DNA of 64,000 nucleotides from Mesostigma viride (lineage: Eukaryota > Streptophyta > Mesostigmatophyceae > Mesostigmatales > Mesostigmataceae). This document shows, piece after piece, positions 1 to 30,154 of the stretch. The DNA lies in assembly GCA_009746045.1 (NCBI GenBank), contig RPFO01001162.1, positions 317,501 through 381,500 on the forward strand. The letters are read 5' to 3'. The position numbers were made by a program, and so were the translations under genes. The notes below the pieces were generated by a model. It was given only the letters and a program-made list of their open reading frames with translations, had not been told where the DNA came from and ran no database searches. Numbering within the stretch: the first letter of the stretch is position 1; each line of letters starts with the position of its first letter.

Positions 1-21406
<21,406 letters not shown>

Positions 21407-21493
21407 CAACCACCGTGAAAGCAGGACATACCACAAGCTGTGTTAACATGGAAGAACATGGTGTGCATAAGTTGCATGCGCTTTCCAGATGCA

Positions 21494-21498
21494 TGTAA
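21494..21498 (+). promoter_or_regulatory. putative poly(A) signal TGTAA
   Basis: TGTAA lies 88 nt after the XYLB stop codon. UGUAA is the usual nuclear polyadenylation signal in green algae. A pentamer can occur by chance. Confidence 0.55.
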
Positions 21499-21619
21499 GA
21501 AATGTTTTATAGTATCAATGAGACAACCAGCGCAGGATGCGTATACACGTGCATAAGTATCCAGTATGCATGTACTTATGTAACCATCATAGCAAAATCT
21601 TACATTTCAGCTAGGGCAT

Positions 21620-22517
21620 ATCAAAGTGACAACCAGCGCAGGCCAGAAATATGTTAGAATCCAGACCATGGTAGCTCGAGCCTGCTGTTATCTTATCCGC
21701 GTGTGACGAGTTGTTCAGGATGATGGAAATGAATATGCAGGTGGATATGTGCAGCCGGCTCTCAAATGGGCTTTCGTCCTGGGCGCAACACCGTCATGGC
21801 CATCTTCGTCGCATGCCGCCTCTTCGAGGAAATCGCTCTCCTGCAACCTGGTGAGTTTCCCGCCATCCTGATCTTCGTCGACTTCATCAAGGCTCTTGAT
21901 TCTGTCCTCTGGGCCGCTCTATGGGCTGTCCTTGCTCGCGCTCGCGTCCCCACTCCCCCGATTACCGTCATCCACACACTGTATGAGGGGTCGACCACTT
22001 CAGAGCGCACTCAACACGGCTTTACCCCGGCATGTCCACTGCATACCGGCGTCTGGCTGGGTTGCGTCCTGTCGCCGTACCTGTTTATTATTGCAGTGGA
22101 TTATGTTATGCGCCAGGCACGTGCCCGCTTGGCTCTGCTGGCTCGCCGTGCCCCTGGCCTAGTGATCACGAACGAGCTTGGGGAAGGGGGGCCAACCAAC
22201 AGGCAGAATTTACTAGCTGACCTCATTTATGCCGACGACATCACGCTCATCGAGAAGCCGGCGTCTGCCCAACTTTGGCTGGACTGCCTGGCGCTCGAGG
22301 CTCGAGCTGTTGGTCTAGAAATCAGCCCCAAAACGGAGGCCATGGCTCTCAGCCTCAGTGGCCGGGCCCCCGCCCCCACTCCGCCTCTTAGACGACACGG
22401 AGGTCAACTACCCTACTGCAGGCCGCTTCAAGTTGCTCGGCAGTTGGCTTCCCGACTGCGAGGACGACCTGACGACACGGATAGGCATGGCGAGGGCGCA
22501 ACTCCATGACCACCGCC
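21620..22517 (+). pseudogene. LINE reverse transcriptase, 5'-truncated core
   Basis: A non-LTR retrotransposon reverse transcriptase. Open from 21766: GFRPGRNTVMAIF (RT block 2-like), IFVDFIKALDSV (block A), LGCVLSPYLFIIAVD (block B), LIYADDITLI (YADD catalytic pair at about 22228-22239), and LEISPKTEAMAL. Near 22375 the frame shifts by one; downstream text such as GRFKLLGSWLPDCEDDL and TTRIGMARAQLHDHRRWW is in another frame. No endonuclease domain is seen. It begins just after the XYLB 3' end. The LINE resumes at 22848 after one insertion and at 28537 after another. Confidence 0.85.
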
Positions 22518-22847
22518 GCTGGTGGATTAAGTAAGCAAGTAAGCACTTGCGTGTCATGCGCATGGGCATGCCACGGAGTACTATGCTAATCTCATTATTA
22601 GAAAAAAATATTACACGAAAGTTACAAATATCGTCTGCATCATGCCCCAACCATATAGTCACCAAAGGGGGGATATAATCCTCATCTGAGCTGTCCTCTA
22701 CTGTAATCGCACACGAGGCGGTAGTGTAGCGGCTATCCTCAGGGGCAACAACCTCCACCTGCGGACTTCTACCCTGCATTCTACCAATGGGCCGCGGGGC
22801 CCGTGGGGAGAAAACAGGAGCATGCCCCACAGGAAGGTGCTGGTGGA
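22518..22847 (-). mobile_element. 312-bp non-LTR fragment with (TTAC)n tail and 9-bp target duplication
   Basis: GCTGGTGGA occurs at 22518-22526 and 22839-22847. Between them is a sequence that, read on the minus strand, ends in a TTAC/TTGC tail, the mark of a non-LTR element inserted 3' end last. It carries an open stretch ending RGMPMRMTRKCLLAYL. Relatives lie at about 29080-29195 (with a longer TAAG tail on the + strand) and 32281-32355. It interrupts the LINE just after its HRRWW motif. The element's family is not recognised. Confidence 0.7.
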
Positions 22848-23031
22848 GCTAACCCGCCTTACCCCGGATTGTCAAGCGTGACCTCTTCAAGGTCGTCATT
22901 CTGACGATCCTGACCTACGGCGCCGAGACCTCGACACTGACTTGGAGCAACGACTCGACGGCAACGTCACCAAGATGCTGCGCAAGGGCCTAAATATCCC
23001 CTTTGGTTTGCACATTGGTAGTGAGGATTTG
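22848..23031 (+). pseudogene. LINE C-terminal region, segment before the YR element
   Basis: Encodes VKRDLFKVVILTILTYGAET, then after a frameshift near 22940 LEQRLDGNVTKMLRKGLNI and GLHIGSEDL. This is the 'LF...V...L.YGAET...L...RLDG...KMLRK.LNI' block found after the RT thumb in many LINEs. It stops at the border of the split-repeat element; its continuation is at 28537. Confidence 0.8.
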
Positions 23032-23032
23032 T

Positions 23033-23466
23033 AATCGTGGTTCTCTGAACATAGTTTCTTTATAGTGAGATGGAAGGGTAGCCGCTATAGCTAGGTTATT
23101 GGGTTCACGTGACATACCTTTTGAGGCCGGTGCGGCCTGATCCGGATCAGTCGTGGCCAAAGCTTTGGCCAGTTTTTCTTGGCCAGGTGGCAGGAGCTAC
23201 GTTGAGATATAAACCTGCCACTGTCTAGGTTTCTTGGCTCATGGCGTAGTGATTAACTAGATCTAGATTCTTTCTCTCACGCAATATGTGACCTAATAGC
23301 CCCGGCAGCCTTACGTAAGCTGCCGGCAATTAGAACGCCACATTGCGTCATTTGTTCAGACGCAACATTTGCGTGGCGAAAAAATGCCGTCCGGGCCAAG
23401 GCCGCATGACACGCAAAAAAGGACAAAAACAAACCCACCTAGCTAAGGTCGGCCTCTTTTCTTTTC
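23033..23466 (+). repeat. split repeat A1
   Basis: 434 bp, starting AATCGTGGTTCTC and ending CGGCCTCTTTTCTTTTC, matched by A2 at 27938-28371. It probably carries the promoter and the start of the RNA. Internally it has a hairpin-like TGGCCAAAGCTTTGGCCA palindrome near 23156. Confidence 0.9.
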
Positions 23467-23553
23467 ACGAGGGCGGCGACAGCAAGCCAGGGGAAACGAA
23501 CCTCTGGTTTGACGAACCTGTACTGTCGGAGCCATTTTTGGCCCTGAGCAGCA

Positions 23554-24608
23554 ATGCCGAAGGGGCGCAAAGCTACAGGAGGGCAGGCAGCGCGCGGGGA
23601 GGACGGGACGCCCACACCGCGGGCTGCTGCCGCCAGTCACGCGCCAGTCGCCTTCAGCGCCAAAAAGAAGCAGCTCGCCACTCTGCTCGCCAAGTGCATC
23701 AGCCCCGCAGAGGCGGTGGGGGCAGTCGAGCAGGTCTTCGGTGCCGAGGACTGGGTGACGGACGCCAGCTCGTGGAGCTCGAGCCAGCTGAAGTCTGTCG
23801 TGCAGTTGCTGGCCGATCACGTTGATGTTGGCGACGTGTTGGACGCACGTGACCCAAACGGAACGTTGGTGGCAAAACTGCTGGCCGTGGCAGATCTCGC
23901 GGCGGACGAGGAGGAGGATCAGGCGCTGCCACCAACGACACCTGCGCAGCGAAAAATGGCCAAGCCGAAAGGCGCGGCCAAGGTTTCGGCAGGTGGGGGG
24001 GCTGTCGGAAAGGAAATGAGGGCGAGGTTGGCGACATTCGTTGGGGCACCTCCGGAAACCGAAAATCAGGACGACGAGGAGGACGAGGAGGGGGAGGTCG
24101 CAGCCGAGAAATTCATGCAAGGTTTGAAGGCAGCGCTGGGAGGAATGGAGGGGGCGGGAAGCCACTTCAAGGCCTCGAAAGGGGTGGCGCTGCCAAGCCG
24201 AGCCAAGAGCGTGAAATATCGGGTTTCGGAGCGGGTGCTGCCGGGGGTGTTGGAGGACGCCAGCGACAATGGGATGGGAATCCGGTCGTGGGTCATGACG
24301 GTAAAGCCTGGAAATTGGCGGAACATGGAGAACAGGAAAATTGTCATGAACATTGCATTGGCCATGGACACCCTTCTCAAGGAGCTGGGCTCAGCAGCCG
24401 GGGAGCTTGTGGGCATGGAGTACCTAATGAGGGTGGTGGCGGCCTTGCTGCAGGTGGAGGGCAAGGAGGGGGGGGGTGGAAGGTGGCCAGCCACCTCCTG
24501 CCATTGGGGGAGGAGGCTGCACTGTCAGCCACCCCGGCTGTCAAGGCAGCTCTCCAAACTGCCATCCTCTTGGACAAGCTCAGCAAGGCTCAACAAGTAG
24601 GGAAATAG
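23554..24608 (+). CDS. gag-like protein of the YR element, frameshifted near its end
   Basis: ATG at 23554 opens a hydrophilic protein: a Lys/Ala-rich N-terminus, a helix-rich region (KQLATLLAKCISPAEAVGAV), a short acidic stretch (DDEEDEEGE), and RYRVSERVLPG-like and WRNMENRKIVM segments. In its own frame it ends at 24600, but the last part reads poorly. A run of nine G (24468-24476) shifts the frame; the other frame gives a coherent ending, SHLLPLGEEAALSATPAVKA to a stop at 24608. So either the copy has an indel here or the G-run is a slip site. No zinc knuckle is seen. The gag role is inferred from position. Confidence 0.7.
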
Positions 24609-27600
24609 AATCCCAGCGGGACCGCTCCCTTTTCCCGCTGCCATACCCACTTAGGCCAGCGTACACCGCGTGGGGCAGGGTGAGATCGGCACGCCGGCGA
24701 CAGCGTGCCACGCGCCGCCACCGCGAGTACACACTGCAATGCAAGGTAGTGCGTTGGCTTAATTGGCTGTGGGGAGGGGGGCAAGACCCTCCTCCTAACC
24801 CTAGAGGGGCGTGCTCTAAGGGGAGGGAGGAGGCCCTTGCGAGGGTCAAGAGGCACTGCACCTGGCACAGTCGCCGCGTAGGGGGCGTTGCGACAGGCCA
24901 GGAGCAAGAAGGTGCTGATGCAATATATGGGAAGCAGAATAAGTATGAACAACTGCGCGCGGACGCGGTGAGTCTACCAAAGGCGGAGGTGGCGGGGAAG
25001 GCACGGCTGCTCGACCTGTTGGCTATGCGGCCGAGCTGGCGGGAGATATATGCCAGCGAAGAGAACTGCATCAAGCCAGCGGTCGTGGCGAGCGCAAAGT
25101 ATTGGAATGTGCCCAAGCCCAGCCGGGGATGCTCCATGGCTGAATGGGGCAAGCTCATGAGCCGGGCAGCGGGCGTGGGCATGGTGGCGTTCCGGGAGAG
25201 GCGGCCCAAGTGGGTGGATGGCTGCTTTGGAGTGGCCAAGGGGGTGGGTGAGCTTCGGTTCATCGTCAACAGGAAGCTGGGCAACCTGCTGTGGGTGGAC
25301 CCCCCCAAGATCCTGCTACCCCACCTGGGCATCCTCGTGGAGGTCTACATCAAAGGCTGGTGCTACTGCGCCAAGAGCGACCTCGTGTCATACTACTATT
25401 CCATCGAGGTGCCCGAGTGGTGGTGGGACTACCAAGGGCTTCCTAGTGTGTGGTCGACTAGCGTAGGTCTGGCAGGGCCCAGGCGGAAGGTGTGGCCCGT
25501 GCTCAAGGTGCTGGCCATGGGACATTCCCATGCGGTGGCGCTGGGGGAGGCCATCCATGAGATGGTGCTCTACATGACCGGTGCCCTGGATCCGAGGCGC
25601 CAGGTCAACTACCTCTCAAGCGCAGGTGAGCTCACCTTGGTGCGCGACGAGTGTGGCCAGCCACTGCGCTTGGCCATCGAGTACAAGGAGGAGCGCGCCG
25701 GGGAGCTTCAGATTGACCTGGAAAACCCCCCTGCCCCCATGCTGTCCATCACCATTGATGACTTGGTGGCCAGCAACGGGCGGACCTGCGAGGCGGTGAA
25801 CCAGCTCATCACGCGCGCTATTGAGGAAGGCTACCTCCCTAACAACCTTGTGCCGTCTAAGGAGAAGACTAAGATGGCGAGCCTGGAAGGGGACGAGCTA
25901 GAAGCCCTAGGGGTGGTGCACCGACGGAACGGCGTGCTGGAACCAACGGTCAAGCAGCTCAACCTTGTGATCGCCCACACGCAGGCTATACTCACTCGAG
26001 GCCGAGCTACGGCCGAGGGGCTGGCTGCCGTCTTGGGGCGGTGGTTGTGGCTGCAGATGTTAAGCCGCAGCTGCTTGTCCATTTGGCAGCAATGTTTCAA
26101 ATTCATCAGCCTGCAAGGGTGGGGGCAGCGATCCTGGGTGCTGTGGGCCGGGGTGCGGGAGGAGTTAGAGTGTGCCCTGGCCTTGGCTCCCATGCTAAGG
26201 GTTGACCGAAGCGCACCTTTGGCCCGTGAGGTGGTTGCATCTGACGCGTCCACCTACGGGCAAGGTGTCGTGTACGCAACCATGGAGCCGGGCGATGTGA
26301 CGGAGCTGGCGAGGGCACGAGAGGTGCGGGGGTACCCGACTTTGCTCATACCAAGTGAGGTGGCCTACGCTGGCCCTAGGCCACTGAGCGCGCGGGCGCA
26401 ACAAGCAATCACTAGCCAGCAATGGCGGGTTGGGGTCCGGAGTCGTTGGCGGGATCCGGGGATGCACATCAACGAGAAGGAGGTGCGGGCTGCAGTGAAG
26501 GGCGTGGAGAGGAGTGCGCGCAGCTTGGCAAACCGAGGCAAGCGGGTGGTGAGGTTGGTGGACTCCACCGCGGCGTTGGGCTGCTTGGCTAAGGGGCGGT
26601 CCTCATCCCACAAGCTCAACAAGCAGTGCCGCCGCTTGTGCGCGCTGACCCTCGCCACGGGGAGTCGTTCCCAGTGGGTGTGGACGCCGAGTGCACTTCA
26701 ACCAGCCGATGGCGTTTCTCGCGGCCAATCCATGGCGACTTTCTTGGCAGGCTGGGTGCGCGACCTGACCGCGGAAGGCATCCATCCTAACCCGGGGCCC
26801 CCTGCACCTGTTAGCTACCTTCCATTGCTAGAGGGGAAAGTAAAGCCGGCTACTTTGCTGGCCTACCGTCGTGGTCTTGATTCCCTCTTGACTTGGTGGG
26901 AGGCTGGTGGGCGGGCGGACGGGTCATCGTCACGAGCTGACACCCTTGAGGAGACATTTTGTGCGTATGTCGCCTGGGCTCATTTTCGGGGGTACAGCCG
27001 CCAAGTGTGTGTCAATGCCTTGATGGGGTTGCAACTTTATTATCCCGGTATGGTGAAGCGGTGGGACTTGGCCCGTGGCGTCCTCGCTGGGTGGAAAACA
27101 CTTGTGCCCCCCCGTGCCCCTCCTCCCATTCCATGGGAGGCGGCGTTTGCACTTGCCAGCACGATGGTCATGCAAGGTCAGCGCCTTGCGGGCCTGCTGG
27201 TTGTCATCGTGTTCCGCCATTACCTGCGAATCTCGGAGGCGCTGAACCTCCGTGTTGGCCATGTGCGCCTCCAGCCTGACGTTCGGCTTGGGCCGGCTCA
27301 ACGGGGCGCCCTACTGCTGAGGTCTACCAAGACCTCTAAGGGCAAGACTCAGTCAGTGGTGGTAGAAGATGTGATGTCTGAAACCATCCTCCGTCACTGC
27401 ATCGCGGGTAAGCACGCTTGGGAGGCCGTGTTCCCTTTCACCTACCCGCAATTCCGGCGCATTTGGCAGGCTGCGAGTCAGGCCTTGGGGGTCGCCCAGA
27501 TTTTCACCATTCACGGGCTGCGGCATGGAGGTGCCACTCACGATTTCCTCGCGGGTCGCAGCATGGGGGACATCCAGGGCCGGGGGCGCTGGCTTAGCAG

Positions 27601-27730
27601 CTCCACGGTTGCCCATTATGTGGGCTTGCACCGCAGTTTGGAGGTGCAGCTGCCTGAGGTTATTCTTCGGGCCATGGCCGCCTGCCCCCCTCGGGCCTGG
27701 CGGGCTATTTTGAAATTGCCCTCCACCTAG
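24476..27730 (+). CDS. Pol of the YR element: reverse transcriptase, RNase H, tyrosine recombinase
   Basis: Open for 1084 codons from a GTG; the first ATG is at 25025, so the true start is unknown. RT (about residues 230-480): FIVNRKLGNLLWVDPP, AKSDLVSYYYSIEVP, GHSHAVALGEAIHEM, catalytic SITIDDLVAS. RNase H: VASDASTYGQGVVYA (Asp), NEKEVRAAVKG (Glu), RLVDSTAALG (Asp). Then IHPNPGP (codons 26780-26800) and a C-terminal tyrosine recombinase with Arg918 (YLRISEAL), His1013 and Arg1016 (HGLRHGG), Trp1039 (GRW) and Tyr1048 (HYVG). This RT-RH-YR order defines the DIRS order. All catalytic residues are present and no stop interrupts, so the protein may be functional. Confidence 0.93.
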   Translation: MEGGQPPPAIGGGGCTVSHPGCQGSSPNCHPLGQAQQGSTSREIESQRDRSLFPLPYPLRPAYTAWGRVRSARRRQRATRRHREYTLQCKVVRWLNWLWGGGQDPPPNPRGACSKGREEALARVKRHCTWHSRRVGGVATGQEQEGADAIYGKQNKYEQLRADAVSLPKAEVAGKARLLDLLAMRPSWREIYASEENCIKPAVVASAKYWNVPKPSRGCSMAEWGKLMSRAAGVGMVAFRERRPKWVDGCFGVAKGVGELRFIVNRKLGNLLWVDPPKILLPHLGILVEVYIKGWCYCAKSDLVSYYYSIEVPEWWWDYQGLPSVWSTSVGLAGPRRKVWPVLKVLAMGHSHAVALGEAIHEMVLYMTGALDPRRQVNYLSSAGELTLVRDECGQPLRLAIEYKEERAGELQIDLENPPAPMLSITIDDLVASNGRTCEAVNQLITRAIEEGYLPNNLVPSKEKTKMASLEGDELEALGVVHRRNGVLEPTVKQLNLVIAHTQAILTRGRATAEGLAAVLGRWLWLQMLSRSCLSIWQQCFKFISLQGWGQRSWVLWAGVREELECALALAPMLRVDRSAPLAREVVASDASTYGQGVVYATMEPGDVTELARAREVRGYPTLLIPSEVAYAGPRPLSARAQQAITSQQWRVGVRSRWRDPGMHINEKEVRAAVKGVERSARSLANRGKRVVRLVDSTAALGCLAKGRSSSHKLNKQCRRLCALTLATGSRSQWVWTPSALQPADGVSRGQSMATFLAGWVRDLTAEGIHPNPGPPAPVSYLPLLEGKVKPATLLAYRRGLDSLLTWWEAGGRADGSSSRADTLEETFCAYVAWAHFRGYSRQVCVNALMGLQLYYPGMVKRWDLARGVLAGWKTLVPPRAPPPIPWEAAFALASTMVMQGQRLAGLLVVIVFRHYLRISEALNLRVGHVRLQPDVRLGPAQRGALLLRSTKTSKGKTQSVVVEDVMSETILRHCIAGKHAWEAVFPFTYPQFRRIWQAASQALGVAQIFTIHGLRHGGATHDFLAGRSMGDIQGRGRWLSSSTVAHYVGLHRSLEVQLPEVILRAMAACPPRAWRAILKLPST

Positions 27731-27802
27731 TTTGGTTGTTCATTTCTCTGTCATTATGCTAGGTTCTTTGCCCCTGGCATGGATCGCCAGGGAGGGATAT
27801 AA

Positions 27803-27937
27803 GGGTAAGGCTAGCCTTTGCCAAGCAATAAGTGTTCCCATGAGCATCGGCGGCCGGGATGTGGCCTGCCTTTTGTATGTGCTCCACTCATTGTTTTAAT
27901 AAAGAGTCTGGTTACCCTGGAGTTCCACGGTTAATAG
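27803..27937 (+). repeat. split repeat B1
   Basis: 135 bp starting GGGTAAGGCTAGCC and ending CCACGGTTAATAG, directly before A2. Identical as read to B2. It contains AATAAAGAG, which could act in RNA 3'-end formation. Confidence 0.9.
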
Positions 27938-28371
27938 AATCGTGGTTCTCTGAACATAGTTTCTTTATAGTGAGATGGAAGGGTAGCCGCTATAGCTAGG
28001 TTATTGGGTTCACGTGACATACCTTTTGAGGCCGGTGCGGCCTGATCCGGATCAGTCGTGGCCAAAGCTTTGGCCAGTTTTTCTTGGCCAGGTGGCAGGA
28101 GCTACGTTGAGATATAAACCTGCCACTGTCTAGGTTTCTTGGCTCATGGCGTAGTGATTAACTAGATCTAGATTCTTTCTCTCACGCAATATGTGACCTA
28201 ATAGCCCCGGCAGCCTTACGTAAGCTGCCGGCAATTAGAACGCCACATTGCGTCATTTGTTCAGACGCAACATTTGCGTGGCGAAAAAATGCCGTCCGGG
28301 CCAAGGCCGCATGACACGCAAAAAAGGACAAAAACAAACCCACCTAGCTAAGGTCGGCCTCTTTTCTTTTC
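27938..28371 (+). repeat. split repeat A2
   Basis: 434 bp, second copy of A1, directly after B1. A 25-nt spacer (28372-28396, CCGCCCACCCTCC-like) separates it from B2. Confidence 0.9.
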
Positions 28372-28396
28372 CCGCCCACCCTCCCTGCGTGTTTGG

Positions 28397-28531
28397 GGGT
28401 AAGGCTAGCCTTTGCCAAGCAATAAGTGTTCCCATGAGCATCGGCGGCCGGGATGTGGCCTGCCTTTTGTATGTGCTCCACTCATTGTTTTAATAAAGAG
28501 TCTGGTTACCCTGGAGTTCCACGGTTAATAG
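28397..28531 (+). repeat. split repeat B2
   Basis: 135 bp, second copy of B1, forming the right end of the element. Right after it come AAACT and then GATTTG, the same hexamer that precedes the left end. Confidence 0.88.
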
Positions 28532-28536
28532 AAACT

Positions 28537-29047
28537 GATTTGCCCTATGTTTCCAACATTCTTAGGCACAGGCGCCTGGGCATAGCCTGGCACCTGGCCC
28601 GCACAGATCAGGTAGACACATCAGATAGACTAGCTGGCACCAAGCCCACCCAGCCCGGACCTTGTGTCCTCACCTGGCGTGCCCCAGGCCGCGCGCGGCA
28701 GGGCTGCCACCCGTGGACTTTCCGTGATAGGCTAGGCATGGACATGTGCTACCCTAGACGAGACGGGCTCACACCCGGGCAGCCTCCTGGTTTGTCTGTA
28801 ATATGGAGGCAGATGGTGCGCAAGGATAGATGGCAAGTAGTGATCAATGAAGGAGACCACCCCCATGCCTGTGGGGGCTCCGCGTGTGACCAAGTATGAC
28901 ATTCATAGCGATTCGGGCCGCGGTGCCCACACCCCTGTAACTAGGACCTAGATAGCTTACACCATCCATTCCATCCCATGTTCCCCTCCCACTGAGGCCT
29001 TATGCTCACGTGACGCAGTCACGTGTCTATTAGTTCATTAATTAATT
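28537..29047 (+). pseudogene. LINE C-terminus and 3' tail, right of the YR element
   Basis: Encodes DLPYVSNILRHRRLGIAWHL, ...TWRAPGRARQGCHPWTFRDR, and WRQMVRKDRWQV, the terminal 'DLP.VS..LR.RRL..A.H' block of LINE ORFs, in frame with the piece that ends SEDL at 23030. A 3' UTR-like segment follows, with ACCACCCCCATGCCTGTGGG and TCCCCTCCCACTGAGG, ending in the palindrome CACGTGAC-GCA-GTCACGTG (29007-29025). Pieces of this tail recur at 32.36-33.0 kb and 54.6 kb. Confidence 0.8.
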
Positions 29048-29080
29048 CATGGAGGCAGATGGTTCGCAAGGATAGATGGC

Positions 29081-29124
<44 letters not shown>

Positions 29125-29195
29125 CTTGCGTGTCATGCGCATGGGCATGCCACGGAGTACAGTAACTACGCTAATCTCATTAGAAAAAATAATTA
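29048..29195 (-). mobile_element. LINE-end fragment and (TAAG)n-tailed non-LTR fragment
   Basis: 29048-29080 repeats the LINE end (ATGGAGGCAGATGG...GATAGATGG). Then about ten TAAG tetramers lead into a copy of the 22.5-kb insert's end (CACGGAGTAC, CTCATTAGAAAAAA). On the minus strand this reads as an element ending in a (TTAC)n tail. Confidence 0.65.
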
Positions 29196-29196
29196 C

Positions 29197-29440
29197 ATGT
29201 CGATACATTGATGATGTCATTGCTTTCGACAACCCTGATTTCGCAACCCATTTGTATATCACCGCTGGTCTGCCTGGCATCTACCCGCAAGCGTCCCTCA
29301 CTTTAAAGCTCACGTCGGAGGATACTCATTGCAATTTATTTTAATACCTCGATCTTAACATTACCCATAACAAGAAGGGCTGGCGTACGGCTGTCTATGA
29401 TAAGCGCAAGGATCCTAAATACCAGCGAATTCCTTTCGTG
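29197..29440 (+). pseudogene. Penelope-like reverse transcriptase, left part
   Basis: Encodes CRYIDDVIAFDNPDFATHLY, IYPQASLTLKLTSEDTH, then a stop, then YLDLNITHNKKGW and AVYDKRKDPKYQRIPFV. The [RY]YIDD box, the 'IYP.SL.L' stretch, the '[YF]LDL.I' box and the 'YDKR.DP.Y..PFV' segment are typical of Penelope-like (PLE) reverse transcriptases. One in-frame stop precedes YLDL. The sequence breaks after PFV at the edge of an inserted element and resumes at 31430 with RYPDIHS. Confidence 0.8.
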
Positions 29441-29445
29441 TTCGA

Positions 29446-29564
29446 CCACGTAGCTCCCACAAAAACCAGCATCTTCATTAAAACAATAAGTGGAAGCATA
29501 AATGTGACACTATTGACATGCCCGGAGGCACGCCGTTCAAGGCCCTTCATGAAGTACGTTGCCC
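29446..29564 (-). repeat. split repeat B2 of the non-autonomous element
   Basis: 119 bp, second copy of 30036-30154, at the element's outer (3') end on the minus strand. A 33-nt GGGT-rich spacer separates it from A2, paralleling the 25-nt spacer in the 5.5-kb element. Confidence 0.83.
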
Positions 29565-29597
29565 TAGAGGCAACCAAGACAAGGGTGGGTGGGTGGG

Positions 29598-30029
29598 GAG
29601 CAAAGAAAGAGGCCGAAAAAACCAGCCAGAGCGACTTTTAGTCGCAAAACCTCCCTTATCCCTAGCTAACTGACGTCATTAAACCCTTCTGTTCAGTGAT
29701 GCTAGTAAGACGCTAACCGTACAGACCGGGGGTAGAATATCCCGAATTTGCACGTGCGGCTAGTATTAAATAATGCATGCATAGGTTGTTCTTTTCAGGG
29801 GCACTGCACCTCACGCCCCGTTCCGTCCGGGTATAATTATGCAACCCAAGCGCGGAACACACATTTTATTTAATTCATTTTTCAACCATGCACTATACTG
29901 CATCTACTAATCACAAAAGCTCTAGCCAAACAGCTACGAGAAAACACTACGACCTATAAGCCGCTCAATCAGCGGCCTCTTGTTCCCGCATTCACGTATA
30001 GAAGAAACTCCGTTCGAAGAACCCCGATT
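29598..30029 (-). repeat. split repeat A2 of the non-autonomous element
   Basis: 432 bp, second copy of 30998-31425. Contains a GCCGCTCAATCAGCGGC hairpin near 29958-29974. Confidence 0.83.
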
Positions 30030-30035
30030 CATGTC

Positions 30036-30154
30036 CCACGTAGCTCCCACAAAAACCAGCATCTTCATTAAAACAATAAGTGGAAGCATAATTGTGACAC
30101 TATTGACATGCCCGGAGGCACGCCGTTCAAGGCCCTTCATGAAGTACGTTGCCC
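30036..30154 (-). repeat. split repeat B1 of the non-autonomous element
   Basis: 119 bp; differs from 29446-29564 by about one base (AATTGTG against AAATGTG). It is directly next to A2 apart from 6 nt. Confidence 0.83.

Larger units (their letters stand above)
23033..28531 (+). mobile_element. YR retrotransposon with split direct repeats (PAT/kangaroo/Ngaro-like, DIRS order)
   Basis: Repeats: A1 23033-23466, A2 27938-28371 (434 bp each), B1 27803-27937, B2 28397-28531 (135 bp each). The layout is A1 - gag - RT/RNase H/YR - B1 - A2 - B2, the split-direct-repeat architecture of PAT-type and Ngaro-type elements, which replicate through a circular intermediate and integrate with a tyrosine recombinase. 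A1 and A2 appear identical, as do B1 and B2, suggesting a recent insertion. It lies inside a LINE reading frame. No methyltransferase domain was seen. The layout and domains are clear; the exact subfamily is not. Confidence 0.92.

Noticed and set aside
23033-28531. Ordinary LTR retrotransposon
   Set aside because: The repeats are split (A1...B1-A2-B2), the integrating enzyme is a tyrosine recombinase, and no DDE integrase is present.
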